Positions 35,550 to 45,015 of a stretch of 64,000 nucleotides of DNA are shown piece by piece (position 1 is the first letter of the stretch; every line of letters starts with the position of its first letter). The stretch lies in the NCBI RefSeq assembly GCF_900156535.1, contig NZ_FTNV01000002.1, positions 537,774 through 601,773 of the forward strand, in the 5' to 3' direction. This DNA comes from Roseovarius nanhaiticus (GTDB lineage: Bacteria > Pseudomonadota > Alphaproteobacteria > Rhodobacterales > Rhodobacteraceae). Position numbers and translations under genes: made by a program. Below the pieces are notes generated by a model. It was not told where the DNA came from. It searched no databases and saw nothing but the letters and a program-made list of their open reading frames with translations.

Positions 35550-35741
35550 TCAGGCGCAGAGATGCGCGGGGACCGGGCAGAGGGGCGCGTTCCTCAGCAG
35601 CGACGTGACGATGCGACCGTCATCCGTGTCGCGGATACCGTAGCCATAGCCGCGCAGGCGGTGCTGCCATTCGCGGTCCGACACGGCCATGTGCCGTTCG
35701 CGGGTGATAATGTTCAGAACGTCCAAAATGTCTTTGCTCAT
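35550..35741 (-). CDS. Small protein A of a paralogous pair
   Basis: 63 aa: SDREWQHRLRGYGYGIRDTD, then DGRIVTSLLRNAPLCPVPAH. It shares a W-x(3)-L-x(3)-GY-x(2)-R-x-T...VT-x-L...C-x-(L/V)P pattern with the small gene at 35962-36180. It lies 3 bases from the convergent LOG gene. Function unknown. Confidence 0.6.
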   Translation of the reverse strand: MSKDILDVLNIITRERHMAVSDREWQHRLRGYGYGIRDTDDGRIVTSLLRNAPLCPVPAHLCA

Positions 35742-35961
35742 TGTTTCATGCCTTGTGACAAATACTCGATGAGCCAGAGATAACCCCCGTTTGCGGCAAC
35801 AATCGGAGCGGATTGGGGCCGATGCGGGGTCTTTTTGCGCCGAACAGCAGAAATCGCCGCCCGGCGAGGATGCGGGACGGCGTCATAAAGTCGGTCTTGG
35901 TCGCAATTGGCGCAAGAGTGGCGGGTCGCGAAATCCGGCGCTTGGCGCAGAAGCCTGGCGT

Positions 35962-36180
35962 CTAGAGTGCGCCGAAGCTTGGCTGAAATGGAAGGCGGCA
36001 CACCTCGACGCCATGGGGCAATGTGGTGACGACAGTATCCGCACCAGTGATGCGCAGCGCGTATCCGTGGCGGCCCAGCGCATTGTGCCAGTCATCGGCG
36101 TTGCAGGCGTGTTTCATCTCGCTCATGACAAGGTGAAGCACACCCGCCTCGATCGTCGGATCCTTGTGAACGTAGACCAT
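35962..36180 (-). CDS. Small protein B of a paralogous pair
   Basis: 72 aa: TIEAGVLHLVMSEMKHACNA, then DDWHNALGRHGYALRITGAD and TVVTTLPHGVEVCRLPF. GGGAG lies 7 bases before the ATG. It is similar to the product at 35550-35741, so the two look like a diverged duplication. Function unknown. Confidence 0.65.
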   Translation of the reverse strand: MVYVHKDPTIEAGVLHLVMSEMKHACNADDWHNALGRHGYALRITGADTVVTTLPHGVEVCRLPFQPSFGAL

Positions 36181-36315
36181 GCGCGTCTCCCTTGGCGGTC
36201 CAGGCCAGCCAAGACCCGGTGATTTCCGATACAGGAGAGGTGCCTGCCAATGATGGCAGGACTTGGACCCAAACTCAGCGAAAGCAGGGTTTTTCGCAAG
36301 CCCGCGCCGCGTGGC

Positions 36316-37494
36316 TCAGCCCTGCTGCGCCTCTGCCTCGATCTGGGCGCGGGACTTGCGCGCGCGCTCGGTCGCGGATTTCAGCTGGCCGCAGGCGGCC
36401 ATGATATCCTCGCCGCGGGGCGTACGGATCGGGCTGGCATAGCCCGCCTTGTAGATGATGTCGGCAAAGGCGCGGATGCGGTTGTTCGAGCTGCGCTTGT
36501 AGGGTGCACCGGGCCATTCGTTGAAGGGGATGAGGTTGATCTTGGCCGGGATGCCCTCGATCAGCTTGACCAGACGGCGCGCATCCTCGTCGCTGTCGTT
36601 GATCCCGTCCAGCATCACATATTCAAAGGTGATCCGCTCGGAATTGCTGACCTTGGGATAGGCCTTCAGCGCCTCCAGCAGCGCCTCGATGTTCCATTTC
36701 TTGTTGATCGGCACCAGCTTGTCACGCACCTCGTCGGTGGTCGCGTGAAAGCTGACGGCCAACTGGCAGCCAATCTCGGCGGCGGTGCGGTGGATTTCCG
36801 GCACGATGCCCGAGGTCGAAAGGGTGATGCGGCGGCGGCTCAGCTGGATGCCCTCGGGGTCCATCGCGATCTTCATCGCATCGCGCACATTCTCGAAATT
36901 ATAGAGCGGCTCGCCCATGCCCATCAGCACGATATTGCTCAGCAGGCGGGTCTCGTCCTTGGGCGCGCCCTGCGTGGGCCATTCACCCAGATCGTCGCGC
37001 GCCACCATGATCTGGCCGACGATCTCGCCTGCCGTCAGGTTGCGCACCAGTTTCTGCGTGCCGGTATGGCAGAACGAACAGGTCAGCGTGCAGCCCACCT
37101 GGGAGGAGATGCAAAGCGTGCCGCGCCCCTCCTCGGGGATATAGACAACTTCGACCTCATGCCCGCCAGCGATGCGCACAAGGTATTTGCGTGTGCCGTC
37201 GCTGCTGACTTGGCGGCTGACGACCTCGGGGGTGTCGAGGCGGAAGTTCTCGGCCAGATCAAGACGATAGGCCTTGGCGAGGTTCGTCATCTGCGCGAAA
37301 TCGCGCACGCCCCACTGATAGACCCACTGCCAGATCTGCCCAGCCCGCATGCGCGCCTGCTTTTCCGGCGTCCCATGGTCGATCAACACCTGGCGCAGCG
37401 CATCACGCGTCAGGCCGATCAGGTTCGGCTTTCCGCCCTCCGCCTTGCGCGGAAAGGTCATGACGTCTTGCGTGATCGGTGCTGTGCTGGTCAT
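36316..37494 (-). CDS. rlmN: 23S rRNA (A2503-C2)/tRNA (A37-C2) methyltransferase
   Basis: 392 aa radical SAM enzyme with the cluster motif [11 protein letters not shown] (CxxxCxxC, about residue 134), upstream [20 protein letters not shown] and [16 protein letters not shown]. The two extra catalytic Cys of RlmN-type enzymes cannot be placed with certainty by eye. It methylates A2503 of 23S rRNA. ATG 37494. Confidence 0.95.
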   Translation of the reverse strand: MTSTAPITQDVMTFPRKAEGGKPNLIGLTRDALRQVLIDHGTPEKQARMRAGQIWQWVYQWGVRDFAQMTNLAKAYRLDLAENFRLDTPEVVSRQVSSDGTRKYLVRIAGGHEVEVVYIPEEGRGTLCISSQVGCTLTCSFCHTGTQKLVRNLTAGEIVGQIMVARDDLGEWPTQGAPKDETRLLSNIVLMGMGEPLYNFENVRDAMKIAMDPEGIQLSRRRITLSTSGIVPEIHRTAAEIGCQLAVSFHATTDEVRDKLVPINKKWNIEALLEALKAYPKVSNSERITFEYVMLDGINDSDEDARRLVKLIEGIPAKINLIPFNEWPGAPYKRSSNNRIRAFADIIYKAGYASPIRTPRGEDIMAACGQLKSATERARKSRAQIEAEAQQG

Positions 37495-37666
37495 CGGACG
37501 GGCCTCTCATGGGTCGGATATGTCCCCATATAGGATTCGCGGAGCAATGCCAAAGGGGCTCTGCTCGCAAGAATTTCGTCTGCGATTGGCGCGCAGGGGC
37601 CATGAAATGGTCAAACTGCCGGTCCATGACTGATCCCAGAACGCGCGACCAAGACGGGAGAACGGT

Positions 37667-38311
37667 ATGGGCACGTGGAGTGCGGGCAGCTTTGGCAATG
37701 ATACTGCGCTGGATTTCGCCAGGGCGCTAAACAGTTTCGCGGCGCTGGATCGACATCTGCGCAAGGCGGCCCGGCAGAGCGGCGAGATGGATGCGGAGCA
37801 TGCGGCCACGGCTCTTGCGGCATGCGATATTCTGGCGGCCATGATCGGACGCCCTGCCGAAGACGTGCCCGAGATGACCAAGCTGGCGGATGCGCCGGCG
37901 GCAAAGGACGTCCCGCGTGATCTGCTACGGGTCGCCCGAAATCTGGTGAAGCAGCTGCGCAAAGGCTCGGAGCTTGCGGAGCTTTGGGAGGATGACGCGG
38001 ACGAGTGGCACGAAGCGTTGGACGATCTGCAGGCGCGCCTGACACCGTCCAGACCCTACCACACCTCATCCAAACCCAAGCGCGAGGCGCTGCCGGACGA
38101 CTTTCTTGGCTATTGCTACATTTGCTACGGACAGGTGACCGAGCGGAATGGCCTGCTATTCGAGCATACGGTCTTCGGCGGCACCAACGCGTTCTATCCG
38201 CATCGCAAATGCATCGAAGATCAGATCCCCGGACCCCACTGGGCGTCCGATGGCGCGCCCCTCCCCGCCACACGGGCAAAACTGCTGCGCGACATGGGTA
38301 TCGAGGACTAG
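37667..38311 (+). CDS. DUF4259-type protein with Cys/His-rich C-terminus
   Basis: 214 aa. The N-terminus MGTWSAGSFGNDTALDFARA matches the DUF4259 start pattern (MGTWGxGxFxNDxAxDW). The C-terminal third carries YCYICYGQV and FYPHRKCIED, which could form a metal-binding knuckle. GGGAG lies 7 bases before the ATG. Function unknown. Confidence 0.65.
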   Translation: MGTWSAGSFGNDTALDFARALNSFAALDRHLRKAARQSGEMDAEHAATALAACDILAAMIGRPAEDVPEMTKLADAPAAKDVPRDLLRVARNLVKQLRKGSELAELWEDDADEWHEALDDLQARLTPSRPYHTSSKPKREALPDDFLGYCYICYGQVTERNGLLFEHTVFGGTNAFYPHRKCIEDQIPGPHWASDGAPLPATRAKLLRDMGIED

Positions 38312-38325
38312 CGATCGCCACGAAA

Positions 38326-38355
38326 AAGGGGCCTGCCCGGCACGGGCGGCCCCTT
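38326..38355. terminator. Bidirectional terminator between convergent genes
   Basis: AAGGGGCC (38326-38333) pairs with GGCCCCTT (38348-38355), with an inner GCCCG/CGGGC stem. The flanking A-run on the left becomes a T-run for leftward transcription. It separates the DUF4259-type gene from the convergent IalB-like gene. Confidence 0.75.
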
Positions 38356-38377
38356 CAGATCAGGATCGATCAGCGCC

Positions 38378-38917
38378 TTACTGACAGCGCTTTTCGGCCT
38401 CTTCCATCGCGGCCGTATAGCCGATCAGCGAAAAGGTATCCTTGGTCTGCGTCCCGCGGGACGAGCGCGCGGTCAACACCGCATCGGCGCCGCGCTTGAG
38501 CGCGGCGATGATCTTGGCGTCGTCATCGGCGCTGGCGGGCCACGCCCATTCATTCTCAGTATAAAGCTCGAAATTGTCGGTGCCCACGACCAGCTCGACA
38601 GTCGAGCCGTCGGCAAAGGGATAGCCCCCGGTAAATGCCACTTGCCCGCGCACGCCGGCGCCCGGACGGAAGAAGGTCATAAACAGGATCTCGCCCCGGC
38701 GCACTGCGACAACTTGGCCGCCGCGCGTATTTACTGTCTCGGTCGGGGCGGAAACGGTCCAGCATTCCTTGGGGCTGTCTTCGGTGAAAACGCTCCAAGC
38801 GGTGTTGGCGGCCACCTGGTTGGTGCTTTCGCTCTGGGCTGATGCGGGGCCGGATGCGATCAGGGAAAATGCGGTCACTGCTGCGCCCAGTGCGCCGCGC
38901 GTCAAATGTGGTGCCAT
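38378..38917 (-). CDS. Invasion-associated locus B (IalB)-like exported protein
   Basis: 179 aa with a Sec signal peptide (RGALGAAVTAFSLIASGPASA, then Q; quoted in part) and an IalB-like beta domain: CWTVSAPTETVNTRGGQVVA, GGYPFADGSTVELVVG. Periplasmic or surface. Its function outside pathogens is unknown. ATG 38917 opens directly into the signal peptide. Confidence 0.78.
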   Translation of the reverse strand: MAPHLTRGALGAAVTAFSLIASGPASAQSESTNQVAANTAWSVFTEDSPKECWTVSAPTETVNTRGGQVVAVRRGEILFMTFFRPGAGVRGQVAFTGGYPFADGSTVELVVGTDNFELYTENEWAWPASADDDAKIIAALKRGADAVLTARSSRGTQTKDTFSLIGYTAAMEEAEKRCQ

Positions 38918-39149
38918 TCTTGTGCAGCCTCCAAGCTGTCTTTGAGCCTCAATTGGTATCATCGGCGCCTGCCTGCCCTCATGCTGGGGATTTTCACTTG
39001 GCAATCGCGCCGTTCTTCTCGACATTGCAACTTTAGCCCGAAACCTGCCAGAAACGAAAGAATGAATTGGCGGAAACCCGCACATCCGTCAGCCTTTCGA
39101 CAGGGCCGCCGTGCCGGCACGTATCGGACCAACCACCAAGGATTGCCTC

Positions 39150-40160
39150 ATGATCAGACCAAAGACCGCCCCCGCCCCTTTGACAGAAATCTGGCGGGGC
39201 CCGATTGCCGAAAGTGTGCATCTGGGCCATGCCGTGATCTGCGGCCCTGGCGGTGATGTGATCGAGGCGTGGGGCGACCCCGATGTGACAGCCTATCCAC
39301 GATCGTCCTGCAAGATGATTCAGGCGCTGCCCCTGATAGAGAGCGGCGCCGCCGATGCCGCCGGCCTCGGGCCGGAACAACTCGCGCTGGCCTGCGCCTC
39401 GCACCAAGGCGATCCGATCCATACGGGCCGCGTCGAGGCATGGGTGACGGGCCTCGGACTCGGCGAGGACGATTTGCGCTGTGGCAGTCATATGCCTTAC
39501 GGCGAAGAGACGGCCCATGCGCTGATCCGCGCGGGGGATAAACCATGCCAATTGCACAACAATTGCTCGGGCAAGCATGCCGGCTTTCTGACCCTGAACC
39601 GGCACCTGGCCGGCCATGCCGATTATGTCGATCTCGACCATCCGGTACAGCGCGCCTGCCTCGCAGCATTCGAGGAAGTGACGGGCGAAAGCAGCCCCGG
39701 CTACGGGATCGACGGATGCTCTGCGCCGAATTTCCTTGGCAGCCTGCGGGGCATGGGCCGCGCGATGGCCTATTTCGCAACGGCCACAGAGGGCGCCGAT
39801 GCGCGCCAGACCGCTGCCGCACGCCTGCGCGACGCGATGATCGCGCATCCCGATCTGGTGGCAGGCGAGGGCCGCGCTTGCACCCTTCTGATGCGTGCCT
39901 GCACCGAACCCGTGGCGCTTAAAACCGGCGCTGAGGGTTTCTTTATCGCCATTCTGCCGCAGCGCGGGATCGGCATCGCGCTCAAGATCGCGGATGGCGC
40001 CACGCGCGGCGCCGAATGTGCAATTGCGACCTTGTTGGTGCGGCTGGGCGCCCTTGACGCCGACCATCCATCGGCACGGATGTTCATGAACAAGGTGCTG
40101 ACCAATTGCCGCGGGCTAAAAGTGGGCGCGATCCGCCCGGTCCCAGGCCTGCTGCGCTAG
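39150..40160 (+). CDS. L-asparaginase II-type amidohydrolase
   Basis: 336 aa. The family start PLTEIWRGPIAESVHLGHAV, the block YPRSSCKMIQALPLIESG and the CQLHNNCSGKHAGFL/GIDGCSAPNF region match the asparaginase_II (ansA-unrelated, Rhizobium AnsA type) family, which hydrolyses Asn to Asp and ammonia. ATG 39150 begins where family homology begins. Its end overlaps convergent serB by 4 bases. Confidence 0.85.
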   Translation: MIRPKTAPAPLTEIWRGPIAESVHLGHAVICGPGGDVIEAWGDPDVTAYPRSSCKMIQALPLIESGAADAAGLGPEQLALACASHQGDPIHTGRVEAWVTGLGLGEDDLRCGSHMPYGEETAHALIRAGDKPCQLHNNCSGKHAGFLTLNRHLAGHADYVDLDHPVQRACLAAFEEVTGESSPGYGIDGCSAPNFLGSLRGMGRAMAYFATATEGADARQTAAARLRDAMIAHPDLVAGEGRACTLLMRACTEPVALKTGAEGFFIAILPQRGIGIALKIADGATRGAECAIATLLVRLGALDADHPSARMFMNKVLTNCRGLKVGAIRPVPGLLR

Positions 40161-41023
40161 GCAAACTCGCTGCGCGCGTAGCCTTGCAGGTAAAGGAGTG
40201 CGGTCAGATCGCCGTGGTTGATACGCAGATCGCACTCTGCCGCCACGCTCGGCTTGGCATGCATCGCAACGCCAGCGCCCGCATGGCCAAGCATGCCCAG
40301 ATCATTGGCGCCATCGCCCACCGCAATGGCGCCTGACGGGGTCAGACCCAAGCGCCCGGTGATTTCATCCAGCGCGTCCACCTTGGCCTGACGGCCCAGA
40401 ATGGGACGCGCGACATCGCCGGTCAGCGCGCCGTTCTCGATGCCCAGCACATTCGCGCGATGCTCGTCAAAGCCGAGCGCGGCGGCCACCGGCCCGGTAA
40501 AGGCGGTGAAACCGCCCGAGACCAGCGCCGTATGCGCGCCATTGCGGCGCATCGTCGCGACCAGCGTATCGCCGCCCGGCGCGTGAGTGATGCGCGCCTC
40601 CAGCACTTCGGCAATGACCGCTTCGGATAGCCCCCTGAGCAGCGCCATTCGCTCCAACAGCGCGCCCTCGAAATCCAGCTCGCCATTCATGGCCCGCGCC
40701 GTGATCTCGCGCACATGCTCGCCTACGCCCGCCGCCTCGGCCAGCTCGTCGATGCATTCCTGCTGGATCATGGTGCTGTCCATATCCGCGATCAGCAGAC
40801 GTTTTTTCCGGCCATTCTCTTGCTGCACCGCCAAATCGACACCCAGCTTTTGCAGGTCGTCCCAGACCTCCCACAGGTTGCCGGGCACAGCCTCCAGCGT
40901 GAATTCCGCCGCTTCGTCCGGCGCCAGCCAGTCGACCGCGCCGCCGCCCCACGCGTTGCGCAGGTTTTCGGCCAGCTGCGGCTCCAGCCCACCGGGGGGC
41001 GCGATGAGTGTGGCGATGAACAT
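40157..41023 (-). CDS. serB: Phosphoserine phosphatase
   Basis: 288 aa HAD-family enzyme: nucleophile motif LLIADMDSTMIQQECIDELA (about residue 80), SGGFTAFTGPVA, and C-terminal AVGDGANDLGML. An N-terminal ACT-like extension (about 1-75) is present, as in many SerB. It makes serine, and lies divergent from serC and serA, so all three enzymes of the phosphorylated serine pathway are here. Confidence 0.95.
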   Translation of the reverse strand: MFIATLIAPPGGLEPQLAENLRNAWGGGAVDWLAPDEAAEFTLEAVPGNLWEVWDDLQKLGVDLAVQQENGRKKRLLIADMDSTMIQQECIDELAEAAGVGEHVREITARAMNGELDFEGALLERMALLRGLSEAVIAEVLEARITHAPGGDTLVATMRRNGAHTALVSGGFTAFTGPVAAALGFDEHRANVLGIENGALTGDVARPILGRQAKVDALDEITGRLGLTPSGAIAVGDGANDLGMLGHAGAGVAMHAKPSVAAECDLRINHGDLTALLYLQGYARSEFA

Positions 41024-41130
41024 GGGATGGCTCCGGTGCATAAAAAGCGTCGCGAATAATTCAAGAAGCGCCGCTATAGCGTCATTTTTCTTCTTGCGAA
41101 AGAGCGCGCTCCAGCCTAGCTCTGGTGGCG

Positions 41131-41178
41131 GGACACCCTTCCCCAACGAAGGGCGCTTATCTGGAAGGATAGCATATG
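41131..41178 (+). ncRNA. serC-type leader RNA motif
   Basis: Directly upstream of serC the leader folds into two hairpins. The first pairs CCCTTC (41136-41141) with GAAGGG (41148-41153), loop CCCAAC. The second pairs GC-TATC (41155-41161) with GATAGC (41168-41173), with the loop and its edge holding GGAAGG, the ribosome site. This fits the serC RNA motif (Weinberg and co-workers, Rhodobacterales serC 5' leaders) as I remember it. It probably controls serC-serA translation or attenuation by sequestering the ribosome site; the signal is not known. Confidence 0.75.
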
Positions 41179-42342
41179 ACGACCGAAGACCTCGCGCGCG
41201 TTGAAGCGCGCAAACCAAGCGTGCGGCCCAACAACCCGCGCTTTTCCTCCGGCCCCTGTGCCAAACCCCCTGCATTCGCACTGGAAAAACTGTCAGGCGC
41301 CCCCTTGGGTCGCAGCCACCGTGCCGCCGTGGGCAAGGACCGGCTGAAGGCCGCGATCGACGGCACCCGCGCCGTTCTGAACATCCCGGGCGATTACCGC
41401 ATCGGCATCGTGCCCGCCTCTGATACGGGCGCGGTTGAAATGGCCATGTGGACCATGCTGGGCGAGCGCCGCTGCGAAATGCTGGCTTGGGAGTCATTTG
41501 GCGCGGGCTGGGTCACGGATGCCGTGAAGCAGCTGAAGCTTGATGCCGAGGTCAAGACCGCCGAGTACGGCGAGATCGTGGATCTGAGCACCGTCGACAC
41601 GGACAATGACGTCGTCTTTACATGGAACGGCACCACCTCGGGTGTGCGCGTGCCGCATGGCGACTGGATCAAGGCGGACCGCGCCGGGCTGACCATTTGC
41701 GACGCCACCTCGGCGGCCTTTGCGCAGGACCTGCCGTGGGACAAGCTGGATGTGACGACCTTCAGCTGGCAAAAGGTGCTGGGCGGCGAGGCGGCGCATG
41801 GCATGATCGTGCTGTCGCCCCGCGCAGTGGAGCGGCTCGAGAGCTACACACCCGCATGGCCCCTGCCCAAGATCTTCCGCCTGACCAAGGGTGGCAAGCT
41901 GATCGAGGGCATCTTCAAGGGCGAGACGATCAACACGCCCTCCATGCTCGCGGTCGAAGATTACCTTCTGGCGCTCGATTGGGCGCAGTCCGTCGGCGGC
42001 CTTGCGGGTCTGATGGACCGGGCCGATGCAAATGCGGGTGTTATCGCAGACTTCTGCGCCGAGAACGACTGGATCGCGAACCTTGCCGAGGATCCGGCGA
42101 CACGCTCGAACACGTCCGTTTGCCTCAAATTCACCGACCCCGGCATCACCGATGGCGCAGCCTTTGCCAAGGCGGTTGCCAAGCGGCTGGAAGCCGAAGG
42201 CGTGGCCTATGACATCGGCGCCTATCGCGACGCCCCTCCGGGCCTGCGCATCTGGTGCGGCGGCACGGTCGAGACATCGGACATCCAGGCGCTGATGCCC
42301 TGGATCGAATGGACCTACCACGCCGAGCGCGCCGCGCTCTGA
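41176..42342 (+). CDS. serC: Phosphoserine aminotransferase
   Basis: 388 aa fold-type I PLP enzyme, of the larger alphaproteobacterial SerC form. It has [15 protein letters not shown] at the start, then [15 protein letters not shown] and the PLP-Lys segment [15 protein letters not shown]. It makes 3-phosphoserine from phosphohydroxypyruvate and Glu. It lies behind the serC RNA motif and is followed by serA. Confidence 0.95.
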   Translation: MTTEDLARVEARKPSVRPNNPRFSSGPCAKPPAFALEKLSGAPLGRSHRAAVGKDRLKAAIDGTRAVLNIPGDYRIGIVPASDTGAVEMAMWTMLGERRCEMLAWESFGAGWVTDAVKQLKLDAEVKTAEYGEIVDLSTVDTDNDVVFTWNGTTSGVRVPHGDWIKADRAGLTICDATSAAFAQDLPWDKLDVTTFSWQKVLGGEAAHGMIVLSPRAVERLESYTPAWPLPKIFRLTKGGKLIEGIFKGETINTPSMLAVEDYLLALDWAQSVGGLAGLMDRADANAGVIADFCAENDWIANLAEDPATRSNTSVCLKFTDPGITDGAAFAKAVAKRLEAEGVAYDIGAYRDAPPGLRIWCGGTVETSDIQALMPWIEWTYHAERAAL

Positions 42343-42351
42343 GCCGTTTCC

Positions 42352-42373
42352 GGCGGGCCTACCGTGGCCCGCC
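42352..42373 (+). other. Stem-loop between serC and serA
   Basis: GGCGGGCC (42352-42359) pairs with GGCCCGCC (42366-42373) around a 6-base loop. There is no T-run after it. It may set the serC:serA expression ratio or protect the upstream mRNA end. Confidence 0.45.
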
Positions 42374-42405
42374 CCCTCCCATACCCATTTGAAGGACGCC
42401 CAAAA

Positions 42406-44001
42406 ATGGCTCCCAAAGTACTCGTTTCCGACAAGCTGAGCGAAACCGCCGTGCAGATCTTTCGCGATCGCGGCATCGATGTGGATTTCCAGCCCGATCT
42501 GGGCAAGGACAAGGACAAGCTGGCCGAAGTGATCGGCCAGTATGACGGCCTCGCCATCCGCTCGGCCACCAAGGTGACCGAGAAGATCCTCGAAAACGCG
42601 ACCAAGCTGAAGGTGATCGCGCGCGCCGGGATCGGCACCGACAATATCGACAAGGTCGCGGCGAGCAAAAAGGGCGTGATCGTGATGAACACGCCCTTCG
42701 GCAACATGATCACGACCGCCGAGCATGCCATCGCCATGATGTTCGCCGTCGCGCGGCAAATCCCCGAGGCGAGCGCCTCGACCCATGCCGGCAAGTGGGA
42801 GAAATCCCGCTTCATGGGGACCGAACTGACGGCCAAGACGCTGGGCGTGATCGGCGCGGGCAATATCGGCGGCATCGTCTGCGACCGCGCGCGCGGGCTC
42901 AAGATGAAGGTGATCGCCTACGATCCCTTCCTCAGCGAGGCGAAGGCCGACAAGATGGGCGTCGAAAAGGTCGAGCTGGACGATCTTCTGAGCCGCGCCG
43001 ATTTCATCACCCTGCACGTGCCGCTGACCGACCAGACTCGCAATATCCTCAGCCGCGAGAATCTCGAGAAGACCAGGAAGGGCGTGCGCATCATCAACTG
43101 CGCGCGCGGCGGGCTGGTCGATGAGGAAGCCGCCGCGGATCTGCTGAAATCCGGCCATATCGCGGGCGCCGCCTTCGATGTCTTCGCCGAGGAGCCCGCC
43201 ACCGAAAACCCGCTTTTCGGCCTGCCCAATGTGGTCTGCACGCCCCATCTGGGCGCCGCCACCACCGAGGCGCAGGAGAATGTCGCCCTGCAGGTGGCCG
43301 AGCAGATGTCGGATTACCTGCTGACCGGCGCCGTCTCGAACGCGCTCAACATGCCGTCTGTCACCGCCGAGGAGGCCAAAGTGATGGGCCCCTGGATCAA
43401 GCTGGCGGGCCACTTGGGCAGTTTCATCGGCCAGATGACGGACGAGCCGATCAAGGCGATCAACATTCTCTATGACGGTGTTGCGTCCACGATGAACCTT
43501 GCCGCGCTCACGTCGGCCTCGGTCGCGGGGATCATGAAGACCGTGAACCCCGAGGTGAACATGGTCAGCGCGCCTGTCGTGGCCAAGGAACGCGGCATCA
43601 AGATCAGCACGACGCATCAGGACAAATCGGGTGCCTTCGAGGGCTACATCAAGGTCACGGTGGTGACCGACAAGCGCGAGCGCTCTATCGGCGGGACGAT
43701 CTTCTCGGATGGCAAGCCGCGCTTCATTCAGATCAAGGGCATCAATATCGATGCCGAGATCGGGGCGCATATGCTCTACACCACCAACCGGGACGAGCCG
43801 GGGATCATCGGCGCGCTCGGCAACACACTGGGCTCGAACGGGGTGAACATCGCCAACTTCACACTCGGGCGCAACACTGCGGGCGGCGAGGCGATCGCGC
43901 TGCTTTACGTCGATGCGCTAGTACCGGATGACGTCATCGCCAAGCTGCAAGAAACAGGTCTATTCCAGCAGATCAAACCACTGCAATTTGACGTCGACTG
44001 A
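42406..44001 (+). CDS. serA: D-3-phosphoglycerate dehydrogenase
   Basis: 531 aa, long-type SerA. The catalytic/NAD domain has VIGAGNIGGIVCDRARGLKM, INCARGGLVDEEAAADLL and VCTPHLGAATTEAQENVA. An intervening domain and a C-terminal ACT domain follow (HMLYTTNRDEPGIIGALGNT), probably for serine feedback. It catalyses the first step from 3-phosphoglycerate. ATG 42406 is preceded by GAAGGA. It is followed by a strong terminator. Confidence 0.95.
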   Translation: MAPKVLVSDKLSETAVQIFRDRGIDVDFQPDLGKDKDKLAEVIGQYDGLAIRSATKVTEKILENATKLKVIARAGIGTDNIDKVAASKKGVIVMNTPFGNMITTAEHAIAMMFAVARQIPEASASTHAGKWEKSRFMGTELTAKTLGVIGAGNIGGIVCDRARGLKMKVIAYDPFLSEAKADKMGVEKVELDDLLSRADFITLHVPLTDQTRNILSRENLEKTRKGVRIINCARGGLVDEEAAADLLKSGHIAGAAFDVFAEEPATENPLFGLPNVVCTPHLGAATTEAQENVALQVAEQMSDYLLTGAVSNALNMPSVTAEEAKVMGPWIKLAGHLGSFIGQMTDEPIKAINILYDGVASTMNLAALTSASVAGIMKTVNPEVNMVSAPVVAKERGIKISTTHQDKSGAFEGYIKVTVVTDKRERSIGGTIFSDGKPRFIQIKGINIDAEIGAHMLYTTNRDEPGIIGALGNTLGSNGVNIANFTLGRNTAGGEAIALLYVDALVPDDVIAKLQETGLFQQIKPLQFDVD

Positions 44002-44007
44002 CACCGG

Positions 44008-44040
44008 ACCGGCGCCGCCAAAATCGCGGCGCCGGTCTTT
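44008..44040 (+). terminator. Intrinsic terminator of serC-serA
   Basis: An 11-base perfect stem, ACCGGCGCCGC (44008-44018) with GCGGCGCCGGT (44026-44036), 7-base loop, followed by CTTT. It lies 7 bases past the serA stop. Confidence 0.85.
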
Positions 44041-44075
44041 CATTGTTCTGAAAATACTCCCGCCGGAGGCGGCCG
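44041..44075 (+). repeat. Dispersed AAATACTC/CGCCGGAGGC motif, copy 3
   Basis: GAAAATACTCCCGCCGGAGG (44049-44068) follows the serA terminator. It resembles the copies at 651-685 and 831-850, with T/C variation in the first part. Function unknown. Confidence 0.4.
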
Positions 44076-44078
44076 CGC

Positions 44079-44990
44079 TCAGAATTTGTTCACCGGCATT
44101 TTCAGATAGGAATGCCCGTCATCCTCGGCCTCCGGCAACCGCCCGGCCCGCAGGTTGATCTGCAAGGCGGCCAGCATGCGGTCCGGCAGGTCCAGCGTGG
44201 CGTCGCGGGCCTCGCGCGTTTCGATGTAATCTTCTTTATTTGTGCCGGTTTTGACGTGCTTGTTGGCCTCCTTGTGCTCGGCGACCGTTGCTTCCCAGGC
44301 GGGGGTGTCCCGGCCCGGTGCACCGTAATCATGCCCGATGAAGAGACGGGTATCGTCAGGCAGGGCCAGGATGTTCTGGATCGAGGTCCACAACTCATCC
44401 GCCGATCCGCCCGGAAAATCGCAGCGACTGGTGCCCGCATCGGGCATCATCAGTGTGTCATGCACGAAGGCCGCGTCGCCGCAGACATAGGTGATTGAGC
44501 CCAGCGTATGGCCTGGCGACAGCATCACGCGCACATCCAGCTCGCCCAGCTTGAACGTCTCGCCATCCTCAAACAAACGGTCGAAATCGGCATCCGGATC
44601 GAAGGCATCCGGTGTGTTGTAGAGATCCCGCCAGAGCGCGGCAATGTCGCGCACCTTGGCGCCGATCGCATTTGGGGCGTCCACACGCGCCTTCAATTGG
44701 CTGGACGCCATCAAGTGATCCGCATGTGGGTGCGTGTCGAACACCCATTCGATCTTGAGCCCGTGTTGCCCCGCCAGTTCCAAGACCTGATCCATGCTGC
44801 GCGTGTCGGTTGCAAAGCTCTTGGGATCAAAATTCCAGACCACGTCGATGAGGGCTGCCGCCTTGGTCTTGGGGCAGGCGCAGATATATTGGATCGAGCC
44901 TGTATCGGGCTCGTAGATGCCCCAGATATCCGGGCTGCCTGCGCCCTTTGACGGCGAGTGGCGGGTAATGGCTTTGTCGAGATCTTTCAT
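44079..44990 (-). CDS. MBL-fold hydrolase, persulfide dioxygenase (ETHE1)-like
   Basis: 303 aa MBL-fold protein: THPHADHL (metal ligands, about residue 87), SPGHTLGSITY, VHDTLMMPDAGTSRCDFPGG and IGHDYGAPGRDTP. The DTLMxPDxGTxRxDFPGG block is typical of the ETHE1/beta-lactamase-hydrolase branch that oxidises glutathione persulfide to sulfite. It is the last gene of a leftward operon with YeeE/YedE halves and SulP, which fits sulfur oxidation or detoxification. Substrate not proven. Confidence 0.8.
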   Translation of the reverse strand: MKDLDKAITRHSPSKGAGSPDIWGIYEPDTGSIQYICACPKTKAAALIDVVWNFDPKSFATDTRSMDQVLELAGQHGLKIEWVFDTHPHADHLMASSQLKARVDAPNAIGAKVRDIAALWRDLYNTPDAFDPDADFDRLFEDGETFKLGELDVRVMLSPGHTLGSITYVCGDAAFVHDTLMMPDAGTSRCDFPGGSADELWTSIQNILALPDDTRLFIGHDYGAPGRDTPAWEATVAEHKEANKHVKTGTNKEDYIETREARDATLDLPDRMLAALQINLRAGRLPEAEDDGHSYLKMPVNKF

Positions 44991-45015
44991 GTGCTGTTTC
45001 TCCTTTATAAGGGGT

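Noticed and set aside
41494..43770. Long open frame (758 codons) on the minus strand
   Set aside because: Antisense shadow of serC and serA; no family pattern and His/Arg/Asp-rich composition typical of reverse frames.
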